In this document: positions 38,216-49,100 of the stretch, piece after piece
Layout: each line of letters begins with the position of its first letter
Position numbering within the stretch: the first letter of the stretch is position 1
Position numbers and translations under genes: made by a program
Assembly: GCF_004331685.1 (NCBI RefSeq)
Contig: NZ_SJSM01000001.1
Coordinates: 554,994 to 618,993, forward strand
Direction: 5' to 3'
Source of the DNA: Pedobacter hiemivivus
Lineage (GTDB): Bacteria; Bacteroidota; Bacteroidia; Sphingobacteriales; Sphingobacteriaceae
DNA length: 64,000 nucleotides
The notes under the pieces: model-generated
The model's database searches: none
The model's input: the letters and a program-made list of their open reading frames with translations, nothing else
What the model was told of the DNA's origin: nothing

Positions 38216-40477
38216 TTATTTTCTCCTTCTTCTCAATAGGAATATTGCCCCAAATAGAAATACCAGTGAAGGCAGCAGCCAGATATAATACGGGCGGTAT
38301 TTTTCAAAGCTTTCCTTTGTATAAAGTAATTCAACATCCTTTGAACGTTCCAGAGGCTTAACCGTTACCGGATATTGTCCGTATCCAAGCCATTTAAAAA
38401 TAGCCACACCAAATGCCAGATGTGAAGCTGGCACCAGTGTATAATCTCTCTCCAGGTTCACATTACTAAAAAAATTTCCGTTACCTACAATCATGATCCG
38501 CTGCTGTTTCTTATCAATATTGCGTGTAAGGGACACTGCCACCGGCAGCTGCCCATGGATATCTCCAAACTCCGGCTGATAAGTAATCAGGCTGGTATCC
38601 GAAGGGATCTCACGGTTTTGCTTCCAGGTATTGCTTTCATCAGTTACTACAGCTTCCTCTACCTTAAAGCCTGCATTCGTCTTGTATTCAAGAGCAACAG
38701 CTTCCGGCATACCTAATACGCCCGGAGTTTGAAATTCATAAGGATCACCACCTTCACGTAATGGGCAGTGCGTAAACACCATAGCAGGGGTAAAGTCCTT
38801 ATTACGCTGAACAAGTTGGCCCTCCAGTAAACGGACCCCCACATGGCTGATAATCGGGTTCAATATTTCCTGGCTCCCCGGCCCCCCGGTTACCAATAAG
38901 TTCCCCCCTTTGGAAATATAGTCCTTTATCTTCTGTTGTTCCTGGGAGCTGAAAGCGGAAAGCGGATCAGCAATAACCAAGGCATCAATACCACCTGGAA
39001 TATTACCTTTTATAGAAACCAACTGAAATTCGAACCCATTGTTAAGCAGCGAAGACCGAAAAGGCTTCTCATTCAAGATCTTTTTATAGCCCCGATCCTC
39101 ATTCTCCTCAATGGTCCTTTCGTAATGACCGGTTAAAAATCCGATCCTGGTATAATCTACCAAAAGCCCTGTAAATGCGGTTATGATTTCCTTTTCTGAA
39201 GGTTTATGGATAAAATCTTTAAAGACCCTCAAAAAACGATGTTTATTCCCATGTGATATACAGCGTACAAAAGTAAAGTCCTCCGATTTCAGGTCAATGG
39301 TCTTGCTCAGCTCTTTGGGGCTTAAATAATCTTCAATGTACCATCCACGTGCTTCTGCCCGCTGCCTGGCAGCGGAATCAAGCGCTGAACCACTTTTATA
39401 ATGTTCGCTATCTGAATAATAATTAACATAGTTCAGTTCCAGCTGTGGTAAAAACCTGATATATGGCTCCCAGAAATTAAAGTCTTTGACCCTGTTTTCC
39501 GGACGGCCAACATTAATTTCATTTTTATCATCCAGCAGGTTTGAATAGGCAGTAACGCTAACAGGTCCTTTAATTTTTTTTAACAGTTCCTGACTTGATG
39601 TACTTATGGTATTGAATTTAATGGCTGTGGTATCAAAATACAAGGTGAACTGTCTTAAGGAAACCATGCAACCCAAAAATACCATTGCAGCTGTAAACAA
39701 GGCATACCGGTTAATTTTTGCTACCTTTGTTCTTGCTTTAATGGTGTCTTCAACATAAAAAATGGCCAGTCCTAAAAATAGCGAACTGATGATCACAAAA
39801 TACAGGATATCCTTACTCTTAATAAACCCCCAGTTCATGTTCTGGGCATGCCCGGCAATATGCAGAAAGTTCACTATGTCTTTTAGTACAGGAATACCTT
39901 GCCATAAACCGCCTATATAATTCAAGGCAGCCAGGGTCGTCAGTGTACTCAATGCAGCTACCACCTGGTAAGTGGTTAAGCAAGACATGAACAAACCTAT
40001 AGCCGAATAAGTACAGGCGAGTAAAAATATAGCCAGTATTCCTGGCAGAACAATCCCCAGGTCAAGGCTTGAAATCATAAAGTAAGGTGGAATGGCAAAC
40101 AATGAAAATAAGCCTATTACAATCACCCAGTAGCCCATTGTCCCGAGATATTTACCCAGTACAATTGAACTGTTCTTTATTGGTGAGGAAAACAGTAGTT
40201 TAATGTTGCCCGAATTAAGTTCCTGGCTCATGATCCCCATGGTCATTAACGGAATGTAAAGGTAAATCTTACCTTCTACATCCGGCAGCAAATTGCCGCT
40301 AAATAACCAACTCGTATACCCCGGGAAATACTTTAGCACTCCTCCATCGGCCCCACTTAAGTGACCTGCAAAAGCGGCTCCAAACTGGTAAAGAAAAACA
40401 ATCAGCAACAACCAGGCGATTGGTGAAAAGAACAGCAGTTTCAACTCATGTCCCGCAATTTTTAAAATTATCTTCAT
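38216..40477 (-). CDS. ABC-2 permease fused to GldG-type auxiliary domain, copy 1
   Basis: A 753-aa protein has the same order as its neighbour: permease helices (about 1-270; HELKLLFFSPIAWLLLI, FSSPIKNSSIVLGKYLG), periplasmic GldG-like domain (about 300-715; DALVIADPLSAFSSQEQQKI, SKGGNLLVTGGPG), final helix and RRRRK tail. It starts 2 bp after the ABC ATPase gene, so the two are translated together. Two different fusions beside a single ATPase suggest a heterodimeric transporter or force-transducing complex. Confidence 0.8.
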   Translation of the reverse strand: MKIILKIAGHELKLLFFSPIAWLLLIVFLYQFGAAFAGHLSGADGGVLKYFPGYTSWLFSGNLLPDVEGKIYLYIPLMTMGIMSQELNSGNIKLLFSSPIKNSSIVLGKYLGTMGYWVIVIGLFSLFAIPPYFMISSLDLGIVLPGILAIFLLACTYSAIGLFMSCLTTYQVVAALSTLTTLAALNYIGGLWQGIPVLKDIVNFLHIAGHAQNMNWGFIKSKDILYFVIISSLFLGLAIFYVEDTIKARTKVAKINRYALFTAAMVFLGCMVSLRQFTLYFDTTAIKFNTISTSSQELLKKIKGPVSVTAYSNLLDDKNEINVGRPENRVKDFNFWEPYIRFLPQLELNYVNYYSDSEHYKSGSALDSAARQRAEARGWYIEDYLSPKELSKTIDLKSEDFTFVRCISHGNKHRFLRVFKDFIHKPSEKEIITAFTGLLVDYTRIGFLTGHYERTIEENEDRGYKKILNEKPFRSSLLNNGFEFQLVSIKGNIPGGIDALVIADPLSAFSSQEQQKIKDYISKGGNLLVTGGPGSQEILNPIISHVGVRLLEGQLVQRNKDFTPAMVFTHCPLREGGDPYEFQTPGVLGMPEAVALEYKTNAGFKVEEAVVTDESNTWKQNREIPSDTSLITYQPEFGDIHGQLPVAVSLTRNIDKKQQRIMIVGNGNFFSNVNLERDYTLVPASHLAFGVAIFKWLGYGQYPVTVKPLERSKDVELLYTKESFEKYRPYYIWLLPSLVFLFGAIFLLRRRRK

Positions 40478-40479
40478 GG

Positions 40480-41409
40480 CTATACCTTACTTTTGTTCGA
40501 CAACTGAGCGAATATTGCATCCAGGGAACTCTTCTCTAAAGTGATCTCAGTGAGCAGCCAGCCATTTTCTGAGCTCATCGCAATTACCTTTTCTGAGATC
40601 CCTTCGGGATTACTAAAGCTCAAGCGAATATATTTCCCATGATCCTGTTCTACAGAGATAATGCCCGGGATTGCCTGCAACACTTCAAGTGCAGGAGGAT
40701 TGTTCAATGCAACGAGCATGCTATTGGGTTCAATGTAATTATTGAAAGCCTCTATCGTATCCTCAAATACCATACGCCCGTTCTCAATCATCTTGATGTC
40801 CCGGCAGGTGGCCTGGATCTCCGATAAGATGTGTGAAGAGAAGATGACCGAGCGTTCCTGGGCAATTTCTTTTATAAGTTTCCTAACCTCCGTGATCTGG
40901 TTCGGATCCAGTCCATTAGTTGGTTCATCGAGCACCACTAACCGGGGCCTATGGATGATCGCCTGGGCAATCCCTACACGCTGACGATATCCACCCGAGA
41001 GATTCCGGATCAGCCGATTGCTGAAATGGCTGATACCGCAGCGATCCTTGGCTTCTTCAAGCGCCGCGGAAATCTCCTTTTCGGGAATCAGCCTTAAATG
41101 CGAACAATAAACAAGGTATTCGTCAACTGTTAAATCCAGGTGAAGTGGTGCAGTTTGTGGCAGGAAGCCGATCAGTTTCTTGGCACCTACCGCATCTTCC
41201 TGCATGTCAATGCCATTGATGTAAACCTTGCCCTGTGTAGGGTTCAGTACCCCGCACATGATGTTCATTGTTGTAGACTTGCCGGCGCCATTTGAACCCA
41301 GTAAGCCCACAACTCCTGTCTGGTTAATCTCAAAATTAATATCCCTAATGGCCCAGTCACGGGTATAGCGGTGACTAAGACCTTCAATTTTTACAATACT
41401 CTTGTTCAT
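40480..41409 (-). CDS. ABC transporter ATPase, GldA-like
   Basis: All ABC motifs are intact: Walker A GSNGAGKST, signature LSGGYRQR, Walker B LVVLDEPTNGLD and H-loop SSHILSE. The C-terminal 80 residues form the extra domain usual in ATPases that pair with ABC-2 permeases. It is cytoplasmic and drives the two fused permeases downstream (2-bp gap). At 309 aa it has the size of GldA. The gene sits 29 bp after the second thioredoxin-like gene. Confidence 0.9.
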   Translation of the reverse strand: MNKSIVKIEGLSHRYTRDWAIRDINFEINQTGVVGLLGSNGAGKSTTMNIMCGVLNPTQGKVYINGIDMQEDAVGAKKLIGFLPQTAPLHLDLTVDEYLVYCSHLRLIPEKEISAALEEAKDRCGISHFSNRLIRNLSGGYRQRVGIAQAIIHRPRLVVLDEPTNGLDPNQITEVRKLIKEIAQERSVIFSSHILSEIQATCRDIKMIENGRMVFEDTIEAFNNYIEPNSMLVALNNPPALEVLQAIPGIISVEQDHGKYIRLSFSNPEGISEKVIAMSSENGWLLTEITLEKSSLDAIFAQLSNKSKV

Positions 41410-41438
41410 TTTTTCAATTGTGTATTTATAAATCTGGT

Positions 41439-42815
41439 TTATTTTGTCGGCTTACGGTAGCCACCACCTGTTTCGCTAAAAACCAGTACTTCTACTTCAC
41501 GTATTTCTTCCTTAAAGCCCAGCCCGTATTTATTCAATTCTTTTTTAACGTTTGCCAGATCTGTCCACGATGGGATGTTCAGGTCCATATCTACCTTTAT
41601 GGTGTAGCCGCTGCCATCTATTGCAAAAGCATTTCCCTGATACTGGTTAAATTCTTTAACAAAAGCGGCTATACCTGCATTCCTGAGTCTAAAAAAGTGG
41701 CCTTCCTTGTAACTGTTATAACTTGGATCTATACCCTCGTTCTTTGTTTTCAGGAGATCTGCCTGTCCGGTACGTGTAAGCACCAGTGTTTTAAGCTTAC
41801 GCTTTTCAAAATGAACGTCCAGACCGAGCAGGTCATTCAGGTCTTTGGCAATTTGATGGTAAACCTGCTGGTCTGTCTGCCCAGTATCAGGATTTAGTGA
41901 TTCGTAGCAAATGGCATTTCTGCGATTCCATTCATCCCATGACAGCGCTTTATCATATTTGTATTTCGACTGATCATTAACTTCCCACACTATTCGATTG
42001 GGCTCAAAATCAACAATGGCATGTACCGTCTTCAGCCAGTCCATGCGCTGTGCATTGAACAGGGCCCACAGGTAGGTGGTGTATATAGGTTGGTTGATGA
42101 CGTATGCGCGCACTGACCTTCTGGCAACATCCTTGCTTATACCACCCCTGTTTTCATTCATTATGGCCCCCGGCTTAATAGCAGGCTTATACTTGCTCAG
42201 CATCACATACTTCAGCATCACTGAAGGATCCGTACCTGCTATAGATGCAGTGTCTTTGATGGGTTTTGTAGCCCCATCAAAACGTCCGCCGAAGTCATCT
42301 TTTAAAGGCAAATCTACCTGCTTTCCCGCCAATACTGTTTCGATATTAGCAGCGGTTACCTCATCTTCCGAAGTAATAGCAACCACTTTACCCTTGTGCA
42401 CCCATACTTCGTGGGGAACTGATTTATGTGGAAAATAGCCCGACAGCAGCAAATTATCATCCACTACTGTAAACAAACTTAAATTTTTAGTATTGCGGTT
42501 CTTCTTCCAAAGAGCATTCACCCGATCTTCTTCTTCAGCGATTACAGGAAGGATTTTAATCTGGTTGCCAAAATGCTGCTGTAAACTATCTATCCGCGGC
42601 ATAGCTGCAATGCAGGCACCGCAATTGATTGCCCAAAAATTAATGATCAATAATTTATCCTTATAATCAGCAGTTTGGACAACAGCCTTTATTGCTGGAA
42701 CTGTTTTCCTGACTGTAATATTTGGAAGCATATCCCCGATATGCAGTTCCTGTGATTTTGCTGTTCCAATGCCAAACAGCAAAATCACGAATAGATGTAT
42801 CTTTTTCATTTTCAT
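41439..42815 (-). CDS. TlpA-like thiol-disulfide oxidoreductase with DUF3738-like C-terminal domain (copy 2)
   Basis: A signal peptide is followed by a thioredoxin domain (about 25-165) whose active site is Cys65-Gly-Ala-Cys68 in NFWAINCGAC. The cis-proline region is SVPHEVWV. The rest (about 190-458) contains LNDLLGLDVHFEKRKLKTLVL and LNKYGLGFKEEIREVEVLVFSE. I recognise these as the hallmarks of the TIGR03435/DUF3738 domain, of unknown function. It probably acts as a periplasmic reductase. Its start overlaps the FKBP stop by 4 bp. Copy 1 lies on the other side of that FKBP. Confidence 0.75.
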   Translation of the reverse strand: MKMKKIHLFVILLFGIGTAKSQELHIGDMLPNITVRKTVPAIKAVVQTADYKDKLLIINFWAINCGACIAAMPRIDSLQQHFGNQIKILPVIAEEEDRVNALWKKNRNTKNLSLFTVVDDNLLLSGYFPHKSVPHEVWVHKGKVVAITSEDEVTAANIETVLAGKQVDLPLKDDFGGRFDGATKPIKDTASIAGTDPSVMLKYVMLSKYKPAIKPGAIMNENRGGISKDVARRSVRAYVINQPIYTTYLWALFNAQRMDWLKTVHAIVDFEPNRIVWEVNDQSKYKYDKALSWDEWNRRNAICYESLNPDTGQTDQQVYHQIAKDLNDLLGLDVHFEKRKLKTLVLTRTGQADLLKTKNEGIDPSYNSYKEGHFFRLRNAGIAAFVKEFNQYQGNAFAIDGSGYTIKVDMDLNIPSWTDLANVKKELNKYGLGFKEEIREVEVLVFSETGGGYRKPTK

Positions 42816-43276
42816 TGTACTTCCAATAACTCAATGGTACATTCCAGGACTCTTCCACCTGGTACATTTTCATACTTGCTTTTACATAAGCTGGCAGGCA
42901 TATACAATACCCATTTAGATCCCTCGGGCATCATTTTCATCGCTTCCTCCATTCCGTACAAGCCCTTCTCCATTTTGTGGTTCCAAACATTATTGCCGTT
43001 ACTGCCAATAATTTTGCCCTCTAAATTCCTTAAGGTATAATTGATGGTAACACGGTTAAATTTTTTAGGTTTAGGTCCCTTCCCTATCGTGACGACCTTA
43101 TATTGAAGTCCTGAAGCGGTCTCTGTAATCCCAACTTGTGTCTTATTCTTTTTCAGAAAAGCTGCATCCTTTGCCTGCTGTTCTGTTTGGCTTTGCGCAG
43201 GCCTAACCTGTGCTTGTAATGCATTGGTTGAAAATAGTAGCATTGCCACCATCAGCCCCTTGAATGTTCTGTTCAT
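42812..43276 (-). CDS. Secreted FKBP-type prolyl isomerase
   Basis: A 154-aa protein has a signal peptide (FKGLMVAMLLFSTNALQAQ) and one FKBP domain (about 45-154). Motifs include TASGLQYKVVTIGKG, VTINYTLRNLEG and MMPEGSKWVLYMPA. It is closely similar to the FKBP half of the protease fusion encoded about 10 kb downstream, pointing to duplication within the same gene train. It overlaps both neighbours by 4 bp, so translation of thioredoxin-FKBP-thioredoxin is coupled. Confidence 0.9.
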   Translation of the reverse strand: MNRTFKGLMVAMLLFSTNALQAQVRPAQSQTEQQAKDAAFLKKNKTQVGITETASGLQYKVVTIGKGPKPKKFNRVTINYTLRNLEGKIIGSNGNNVWNHKMEKGLYGMEEAMKMMPEGSKWVLYMPASLCKSKYENVPGGRVLECTIELLEVQ

Positions 43277-44622
43277 ATTTTTTTCCTTTCGCTTAAAATG
43301 AACTTATCTACTAACCGCTCTTCTTCTTTCAATAGCAGGCCATATGGTGCTAATGCTTTGCCAATAGCGGATAAGTCTGTCCATGAGTTTATGGTTAGGT
43401 CCAGTTTTTCCTCTCCTTTAGTTTCATTGAATACATAGGGGTTTTTAGCCAGGCGGTTTAATTTATAAACCAGTTCGTCTACAGAGTTTACAACATCTTC
43501 ATTTGCTTTAGCCTGTGCAGGGGAAATGACCGTTTTTTTACCGGTGCTAACCAATACAAATACCTTCTCTTTACGCTTTTCCCAGCGTACCTTTAAACCA
43601 AGTAAGCTGTCGAGATCTGCGATGATCCCTCTCGAAATATCTTTGTTGGTCTGCCCTGTATCCCGTTTAACAGATTCAAAGCAGATGGCGTTTTCTCGCA
43701 TCCAATAGCCACGATAACCTGTCTTAAAATCAGGTGTTAAAGTCGACTGGGACATATATTTCTTCGGGTCCTTCACTTCCCAGACAATCTGGTTCGGATC
43801 AATGGAAGATGAAGGTTTTACTAAATCCTTCAAGCTGACTATCGCATTCCAATTGGTTGCATAAGATGAAAAAATCGACTGATTAATGAACCAGGTTCTG
43901 ATCGTCTTTTTTACCGAATCCCTTACAGTTCCTGTATTACCAAAAACACCTGCCGCACTAGCCCCATCCTTTTCCATGTAACCGCGTATTGCTGCATAAG
44001 TATGAATTGAATTCATATGCTCTTGCTTTTCATCAGGCGTAAACAGAGGCTGTTTACTGGCATCATAAAAATAATAATCATTTTTAACAGGCCAGTTTGG
44101 TGTTTTACCATCCAAAACTTGCTGGATATTATAGGCATCAACATAATCGGCATCGGTAATCCCAATCACTTCTCCTTTGTACACCCATACCTCATGAGGA
44201 ATTGCCTCATGCGGAAAAAACGCCTTATATTTATTGTCTTCTACCACAGTTGGTAAAGCCAGTACCTTGGTGTATTTGTTCTTTTTCCAAAACCCGGTAA
44301 CCAGGGCTCTCTCTTCATAAGTTACCGGTAAAACCTTAATCTTATTTCCGAACTGCTTTTGCAGGGCTTCCATCTTCGGTAGCGCGGCTACACAGCCACT
44401 ACAACTGGTTGCCCAGAAATCTATAATTAAAAGTCTGTCTTTAAATGAGCCTGTATTTTCTTCAGTACTTACACGGTCAGTTCCGGCGTTTAAAAGTTTG
44501 CTTATTATAAAATCCGGGAGCTGGTCGCCTATTTTAAGGGCTGCCTCTGGCTGTTGTGCAACAGCATTGTTCACTACTCCAAATAGCACAAACAGCAATA
44601 TTAAAATGAAATTATTCTTCAT
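43273..44622 (-). CDS. TlpA-like thiol-disulfide oxidoreductase with DUF3738-like C-terminal domain (copy 1)
   Basis: The ATG at 44622 gives a clean signal peptide (MKNNFILILLFVLFGVVNNA); an ATG at 44664 is less likely. The thioredoxin active site is Cys74-Ser-Gly-Cys77 in DFWATSCSGC, and the cis-proline region is AIPHEVWV. The long C-terminal part has ADLDSLLGLKVRWEKRKEKV and GLLLKEEERLVDKFILSE, parallel to copy 2. The active-site dipeptides differ (SG against GA), which may tune redox potential. It lies 68 bp after SusD, the widest gap in the downstream train. Confidence 0.75.
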   Translation of the reverse strand: MKNNFILILLFVLFGVVNNAVAQQPEAALKIGDQLPDFIISKLLNAGTDRVSTEENTGSFKDRLLIIDFWATSCSGCVAALPKMEALQKQFGNKIKVLPVTYEERALVTGFWKKNKYTKVLALPTVVEDNKYKAFFPHEAIPHEVWVYKGEVIGITDADYVDAYNIQQVLDGKTPNWPVKNDYYFYDASKQPLFTPDEKQEHMNSIHTYAAIRGYMEKDGASAAGVFGNTGTVRDSVKKTIRTWFINQSIFSSYATNWNAIVSLKDLVKPSSSIDPNQIVWEVKDPKKYMSQSTLTPDFKTGYRGYWMRENAICFESVKRDTGQTNKDISRGIIADLDSLLGLKVRWEKRKEKVFVLVSTGKKTVISPAQAKANEDVVNSVDELVYKLNRLAKNPYVFNETKGEEKLDLTINSWTDLSAIGKALAPYGLLLKEEERLVDKFILSERKKI

Positions 44623-44690
44623 ATTATTAAGCATAGAGTTAAAACAGTGGCCAAAATTGGCCACTGCAATTGTTAGGAATGAAATTTATA

Positions 44691-46100
44691 TCATCTCGGG
44701 TTTTGTTCGGCGCCGGTGTTCCTGATCACCTGTCTAGGAATCAGTAAAGTATACCTAAGGTCATTTGCGGGTAAAGTACTCACTATATATAACGTCTTAT
44801 CCGCTCTGGCCAGTTTCCTTTCGATGTTAACCTTAAACCTGTTGTCGCGGTTCAGCCTGCGTAAGTCTGTCCAACGTAATCCGCGCATCAGCAGTTCCTT
44901 TCTGCGTTCAGCCAGAATTTTTGTTAACGCCTCATCAACACTACCTGCAGTCATATTTACATATGTTCCGGTTGCCCACCTTGTAACCAGTAAGGTGTTC
45001 AGGGCAGTCATAGCCGCCGGGATATTATTCGCCCGGGCATAACATTCAGCCTTTATCAGATACATTTCATCAGCGGCCAACCCGTTAAACAAAGCTGAAG
45101 TGGTAGTCTCATCGTAATTCCCCCGAAACCTGAAGGTGCCGACATGGGCACTGCCGGTATTGGGTGCTAGAAACAGATCCTTTCTGAGGTCATTATCCGC
45201 ATAAGCGTCAACCAGCTCCGGCACTATTCTTGCGCCAAAAGTATTAGGGTTAATCAAGGGTTGTCCAACCATAACCGAATGAAAGATCACTTCTTTGTTG
45301 AACCGCAGAAACGGAGGGTCCATATCCAACAAGTTGTTAAAATCCAGCAGGTGGTCAGCCGGCAAAGTTGCTAAAGCAGATTCGGCATTGGTAAGCGCCT
45401 TAGGATAATCTTCCATGGATAAGTAAGTTCTGGCCAGCATGGCATAAGCCGCTGCCTTATTGGGTCTAGCCGAAACCAGAGAAGCCGGAGGCAACAGCCC
45501 TGCCGCTTCCTGAAGATCCTGGGTGATCCGGTCATAGGTCTGTTGGACAGTGCCCCGTCCATACTGGTCGTTAAAATCAGGACTTAACCTTAGTGGAATA
45601 CCTGCGTCTTGACCAGCTGTTGCCGGAAGATAAGCATTGGCATATTGCTGTGCAAGCGTCCAGAAGGCATAGGACCTAAAAAACAATGCCGAACCTCTGA
45701 GCGCATCAAGTGTTGCCTGACTGGTGCTTCCACCCTTCAGTTTTTCAAGTGCTTCCAGGACCAGATTGGCATTAAAAACCACCTTATATGGATTTATCCA
45801 CTGGGGTGTAGATGATTCCCGCTGCGCCGCAGGCTCCCAGGTATAAAGCGCTTTGTTTTCCAGATCCGTTGCTGAACCGCTATATGTGGATTCACGCAGA
45901 TAATAATCATCAGCTGAAGCCTCTCCATCACTTGGATAACCGACATTCATTGCCGCATAGTTATCGAGTACCAACTGGCAATCTTCAGCCGTTTCTATAA
46001 AAGCCTGTGTGTTCTCGCTCTTAACGTCCAGGTATTTTTCACAGGAACTGAAGACAATGCCAAGTATCAGGAGGGGCAATAAAATTCTATGTGTTTTCAT
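44691..46100 (-). CDS. SusD/RagB-type outer-membrane lipoprotein (pair 3)
   Basis: The lipobox SSC is followed by EKYLDV. TPR-like helices (LRGSALFFRSYAFWTLAQQYANAYLP) and the C-terminal signature ILAERRKELLMRGLRWTDLRRLN are clear. The 469-aa length is at the low end. It lies 10 bp after its SusC. Its gene neighbours are redox, protease and ABC genes rather than polysaccharide enzymes, so the cargo may be a peptide, protein or metal complex. The latter is inference. Confidence 0.93.
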   Translation of the reverse strand: MKTHRILLPLLILGIVFSSCEKYLDVKSENTQAFIETAEDCQLVLDNYAAMNVGYPSDGEASADDYYLRESTYSGSATDLENKALYTWEPAAQRESSTPQWINPYKVVFNANLVLEALEKLKGGSTSQATLDALRGSALFFRSYAFWTLAQQYANAYLPATAGQDAGIPLRLSPDFNDQYGRGTVQQTYDRITQDLQEAAGLLPPASLVSARPNKAAAYAMLARTYLSMEDYPKALTNAESALATLPADHLLDFNNLLDMDPPFLRFNKEVIFHSVMVGQPLINPNTFGARIVPELVDAYADNDLRKDLFLAPNTGSAHVGTFRFRGNYDETTTSALFNGLAADEMYLIKAECYARANNIPAAMTALNTLLVTRWATGTYVNMTAGSVDEALTKILAERRKELLMRGLRWTDLRRLNRDNRFKVNIERKLARADKTLYIVSTLPANDLRYTLLIPRQVIRNTGAEQNPR

Positions 46101-46110
46101 TTTGTGAAGT

Positions 46111-49100
46111 TTAAAAGTTAGCGCTAAAACCTAAGTTATAAGTACGTGGCTGAGGATAATCATTAATATCAGGATCAATACCCAATTTATTTGCTCTCCA
46201 CAAAATGCCGAGGTTATTGATGTTTGCGTAAACCCTTGGATTTTTGATAAAGCGGGATCCGGTTTTAAATGAATAACCCAGATTAATCTCCTGCAGACGA
46301 ATGTGATCGGCCCTGATGACATTGATATCAGCAAATTGGTAATAGTTGTCTCTCGCCGTATTATTGATAGCATTCTGATAGACCTGTGAAGGTACATTGG
46401 TTTTCAGTTCATCACCAGGTTTTTGCCAGCGTTGACTATATTCCGCCCCAAGAAGTGTACCTTGTCCGATAAACTCCGGGAATAAAAAGCCATAGCCTAC
46501 GATATCAGAAATAGGTCTTCTGGTATAATACCCCAGTTTATACATGATGTTGGCACTCAGGGTAAATGAACGGTAGCTGAAAGTGTGCTGGAAGGAACCG
46601 AAATAAACAGCAACCGATGAACCCATATAACGAAGATCAGAAACCGGTCCCTCATCTATGGCAGCCATAACTTCAAAATCTGTTCCGTCAACAGTCACCG
46701 CTTCTCCGTTGGAAATTACCCTCGGATCTCCGGTTTCAGGGTCTAAACCACCCCATTTGTAAGCAAATAAACTGGTTAGATCATATCCTACATTAAAGGT
46801 ACTGCCAAATCTTTGTCCAACATTTGAAACCGGGGGTACAAATAGTTTAGTCAGTTTTACCCTGTTGTAACTCAAACGGAAAGTACTTTCCCACCTAAAC
46901 GCACCTGTCACCAGATTTACGGAGTTTAAGGTAAAATCGACCCCATAGCCATGCAAGTTGCCTGAATTGAAGGATATACTGTTAAATCCGGTATTGGGAT
47001 CTACCGGGTTACTTCCTATTAAATCAACAGTCCGTTTATCATAATACTCTATACTTCCTGATATACGGTTGTTCTTAAATCCAAAATCAAATCCCAGGTT
47101 CAGCATCCCTGTTCGTTCAGGACGAAGCGCTCTGTTAGGTGCATTAGTTGTTGTTGCGAAAGGCAGAAGCGTGGGGGAAGAAAGACCAGACAAAACAGAA
47201 TAACGTATTACCGTGCGGGGAAGTGTTGAAGAATTAACGTTACCGTTGTATCCATAAGTCGCCCGGAACTTCAGGCTCGGGAGCCAGGTAAGCTTATAAA
47301 AAGCTTCCTTATCAATGTTCCATCCGGCACCAAATGAAAAGTATGGTGTCCCGCTTTTATTTGTCTTTAAACCAAACTGACTGGATCCATCCTTACGGAT
47401 GCTTCCCGAAATGGTATACCTATTATTGTAGGTATACGCAGCATTGGAAAAAACGCTGAAGAGCCTGAGCCTTGAATCCGAAAAGCCGATACGTGCATCG
47501 CCTGCAACCGGGATTGCGCTGCTAAAGTTTCCGTCCAGGTCAGGGAATAAAAACGAATAACCGGTAGCATAATTTAATAGATTACTTGTGTAAAGCGTGT
47601 TTTCATCATAACCGTAATACTGATTATTATGCTGTTTATTGTAATCCTGACTTATATCAACCCCGGCGATAGCGGAAAGGGAATGTTTATCGCTCCAGGT
47701 TTTGTTTACATTCAGCAGCCCCCTTAAGGTATGTCTGTCCGACTCCGCATTTCTTGTAACCAATAGCCCCCCTAAAGGAATGTTCCTTGCCCCGTCCGGG
47801 CTAGTAAAACGGTTGATCAGCTCACGCATGTACCAGGAATCCTGCCTTCTAAGCTCGGTTGAGCCGTTTAGGACTTTGCTGTAATTGTAAGCAACATTAG
47901 CCGAAAAGACCTGACTTAACCGGTAAACCGTATTCAGGTTCAGGTTGAATGCGTGTACTTTACCCTTTAAATAGCCCTCGTTAATACTTTCCAGTGGCTT
48001 ATAACTCATGTCCAGAATTTTATCCCCATAAGTTTGCTGTAAAAGATCTAAATAAACCGGCCGATACAGTTTGGCCACCACAGCTGGATTCCCCTGATCA
48101 TCCACGAGCCTGGTATAAGGAAAAAAAGGCATTCCGATATTGGTAGCTTGTATTTGATCAGCCTGGTACTGACCGTCGGTATTTTGCCTGTTATACATAA
48201 TCCCCCCGTTAAAATCTAGATTTTTCAGGAGTTTAACAGTTGTATTATAACCCAGTGAAAAATTATTTAAGGATGAACCTTTAGTATTTTGATTGTTTTT
48301 ATTAAAAGCCCCGGACAGGCGGTAAGCTACGTTTTTAGATCCACCATCCACACTTAATGAATAGCGTTGTGCCATTGCGTTTTGCAAAAAATATTTATTA
48401 AAGTCCCGTCTGATATCATTTCCGCGCAAGGCATCGATCTGTTGGTCATAGATCGGATTATCCGGATTTGGATCTTTTCTTTGCAGGGTCATGATTTCCC
48501 ATACAGGATTAGTGAATTTCTGAGGTGTGAAAAGTTCCGGATCCTGGAGACCGTCAGACTCCGGGTCTGCAAATTCCTGGTTAAACGAAAGCTTTTGTGC
48601 ATCAATATAATCAGAAACCGTCATTTGGGGTTTATAAAAAAGATCTACCTTTTCAGCTACATTTATACTGCTGTTAAAGGATACCCGGACAGGCCGGTTA
48701 AGGGCACCTCGTTTTGTCTTTATCACAATAACCCCATTTGCAGCCCTGGAACCCCAAATTGAAGCTGACGCAGCATCTTTCAGGATAGTTACACTTTCCA
48801 CGTCGTCAGGATTGATCAGGTCCTCGGCCCCTGAATAAGGAGCAGTAGTTCCATAGGGGGAAGCGATCCCGTCAATTACAATAAGCGGCCAGCCACTGGT
48901 ATTAGTAGTGATCGATATATTACCAAGCGTATTCCTGCCGCGGATGGTCATCTGTCCAATAGTAGGTATCCGGCTTTTTTGGCTTGAATTTGTGGGTCTT
49001 AGTGTATTACGAAAGTCAAGACTTGTCGTGATCCCCTCTAACCTCCTCAGTAAATTAGGATCGTTGCTGTGCTGTAACTGTTTAGCCGTGATCACTTCAA

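Noticed and set aside
41418..41897. 159-codon plus-strand frame opposite the second thioredoxin-like gene
   Set aside because: It lies wholly against a well-supported gene and shows no recognisable domain.
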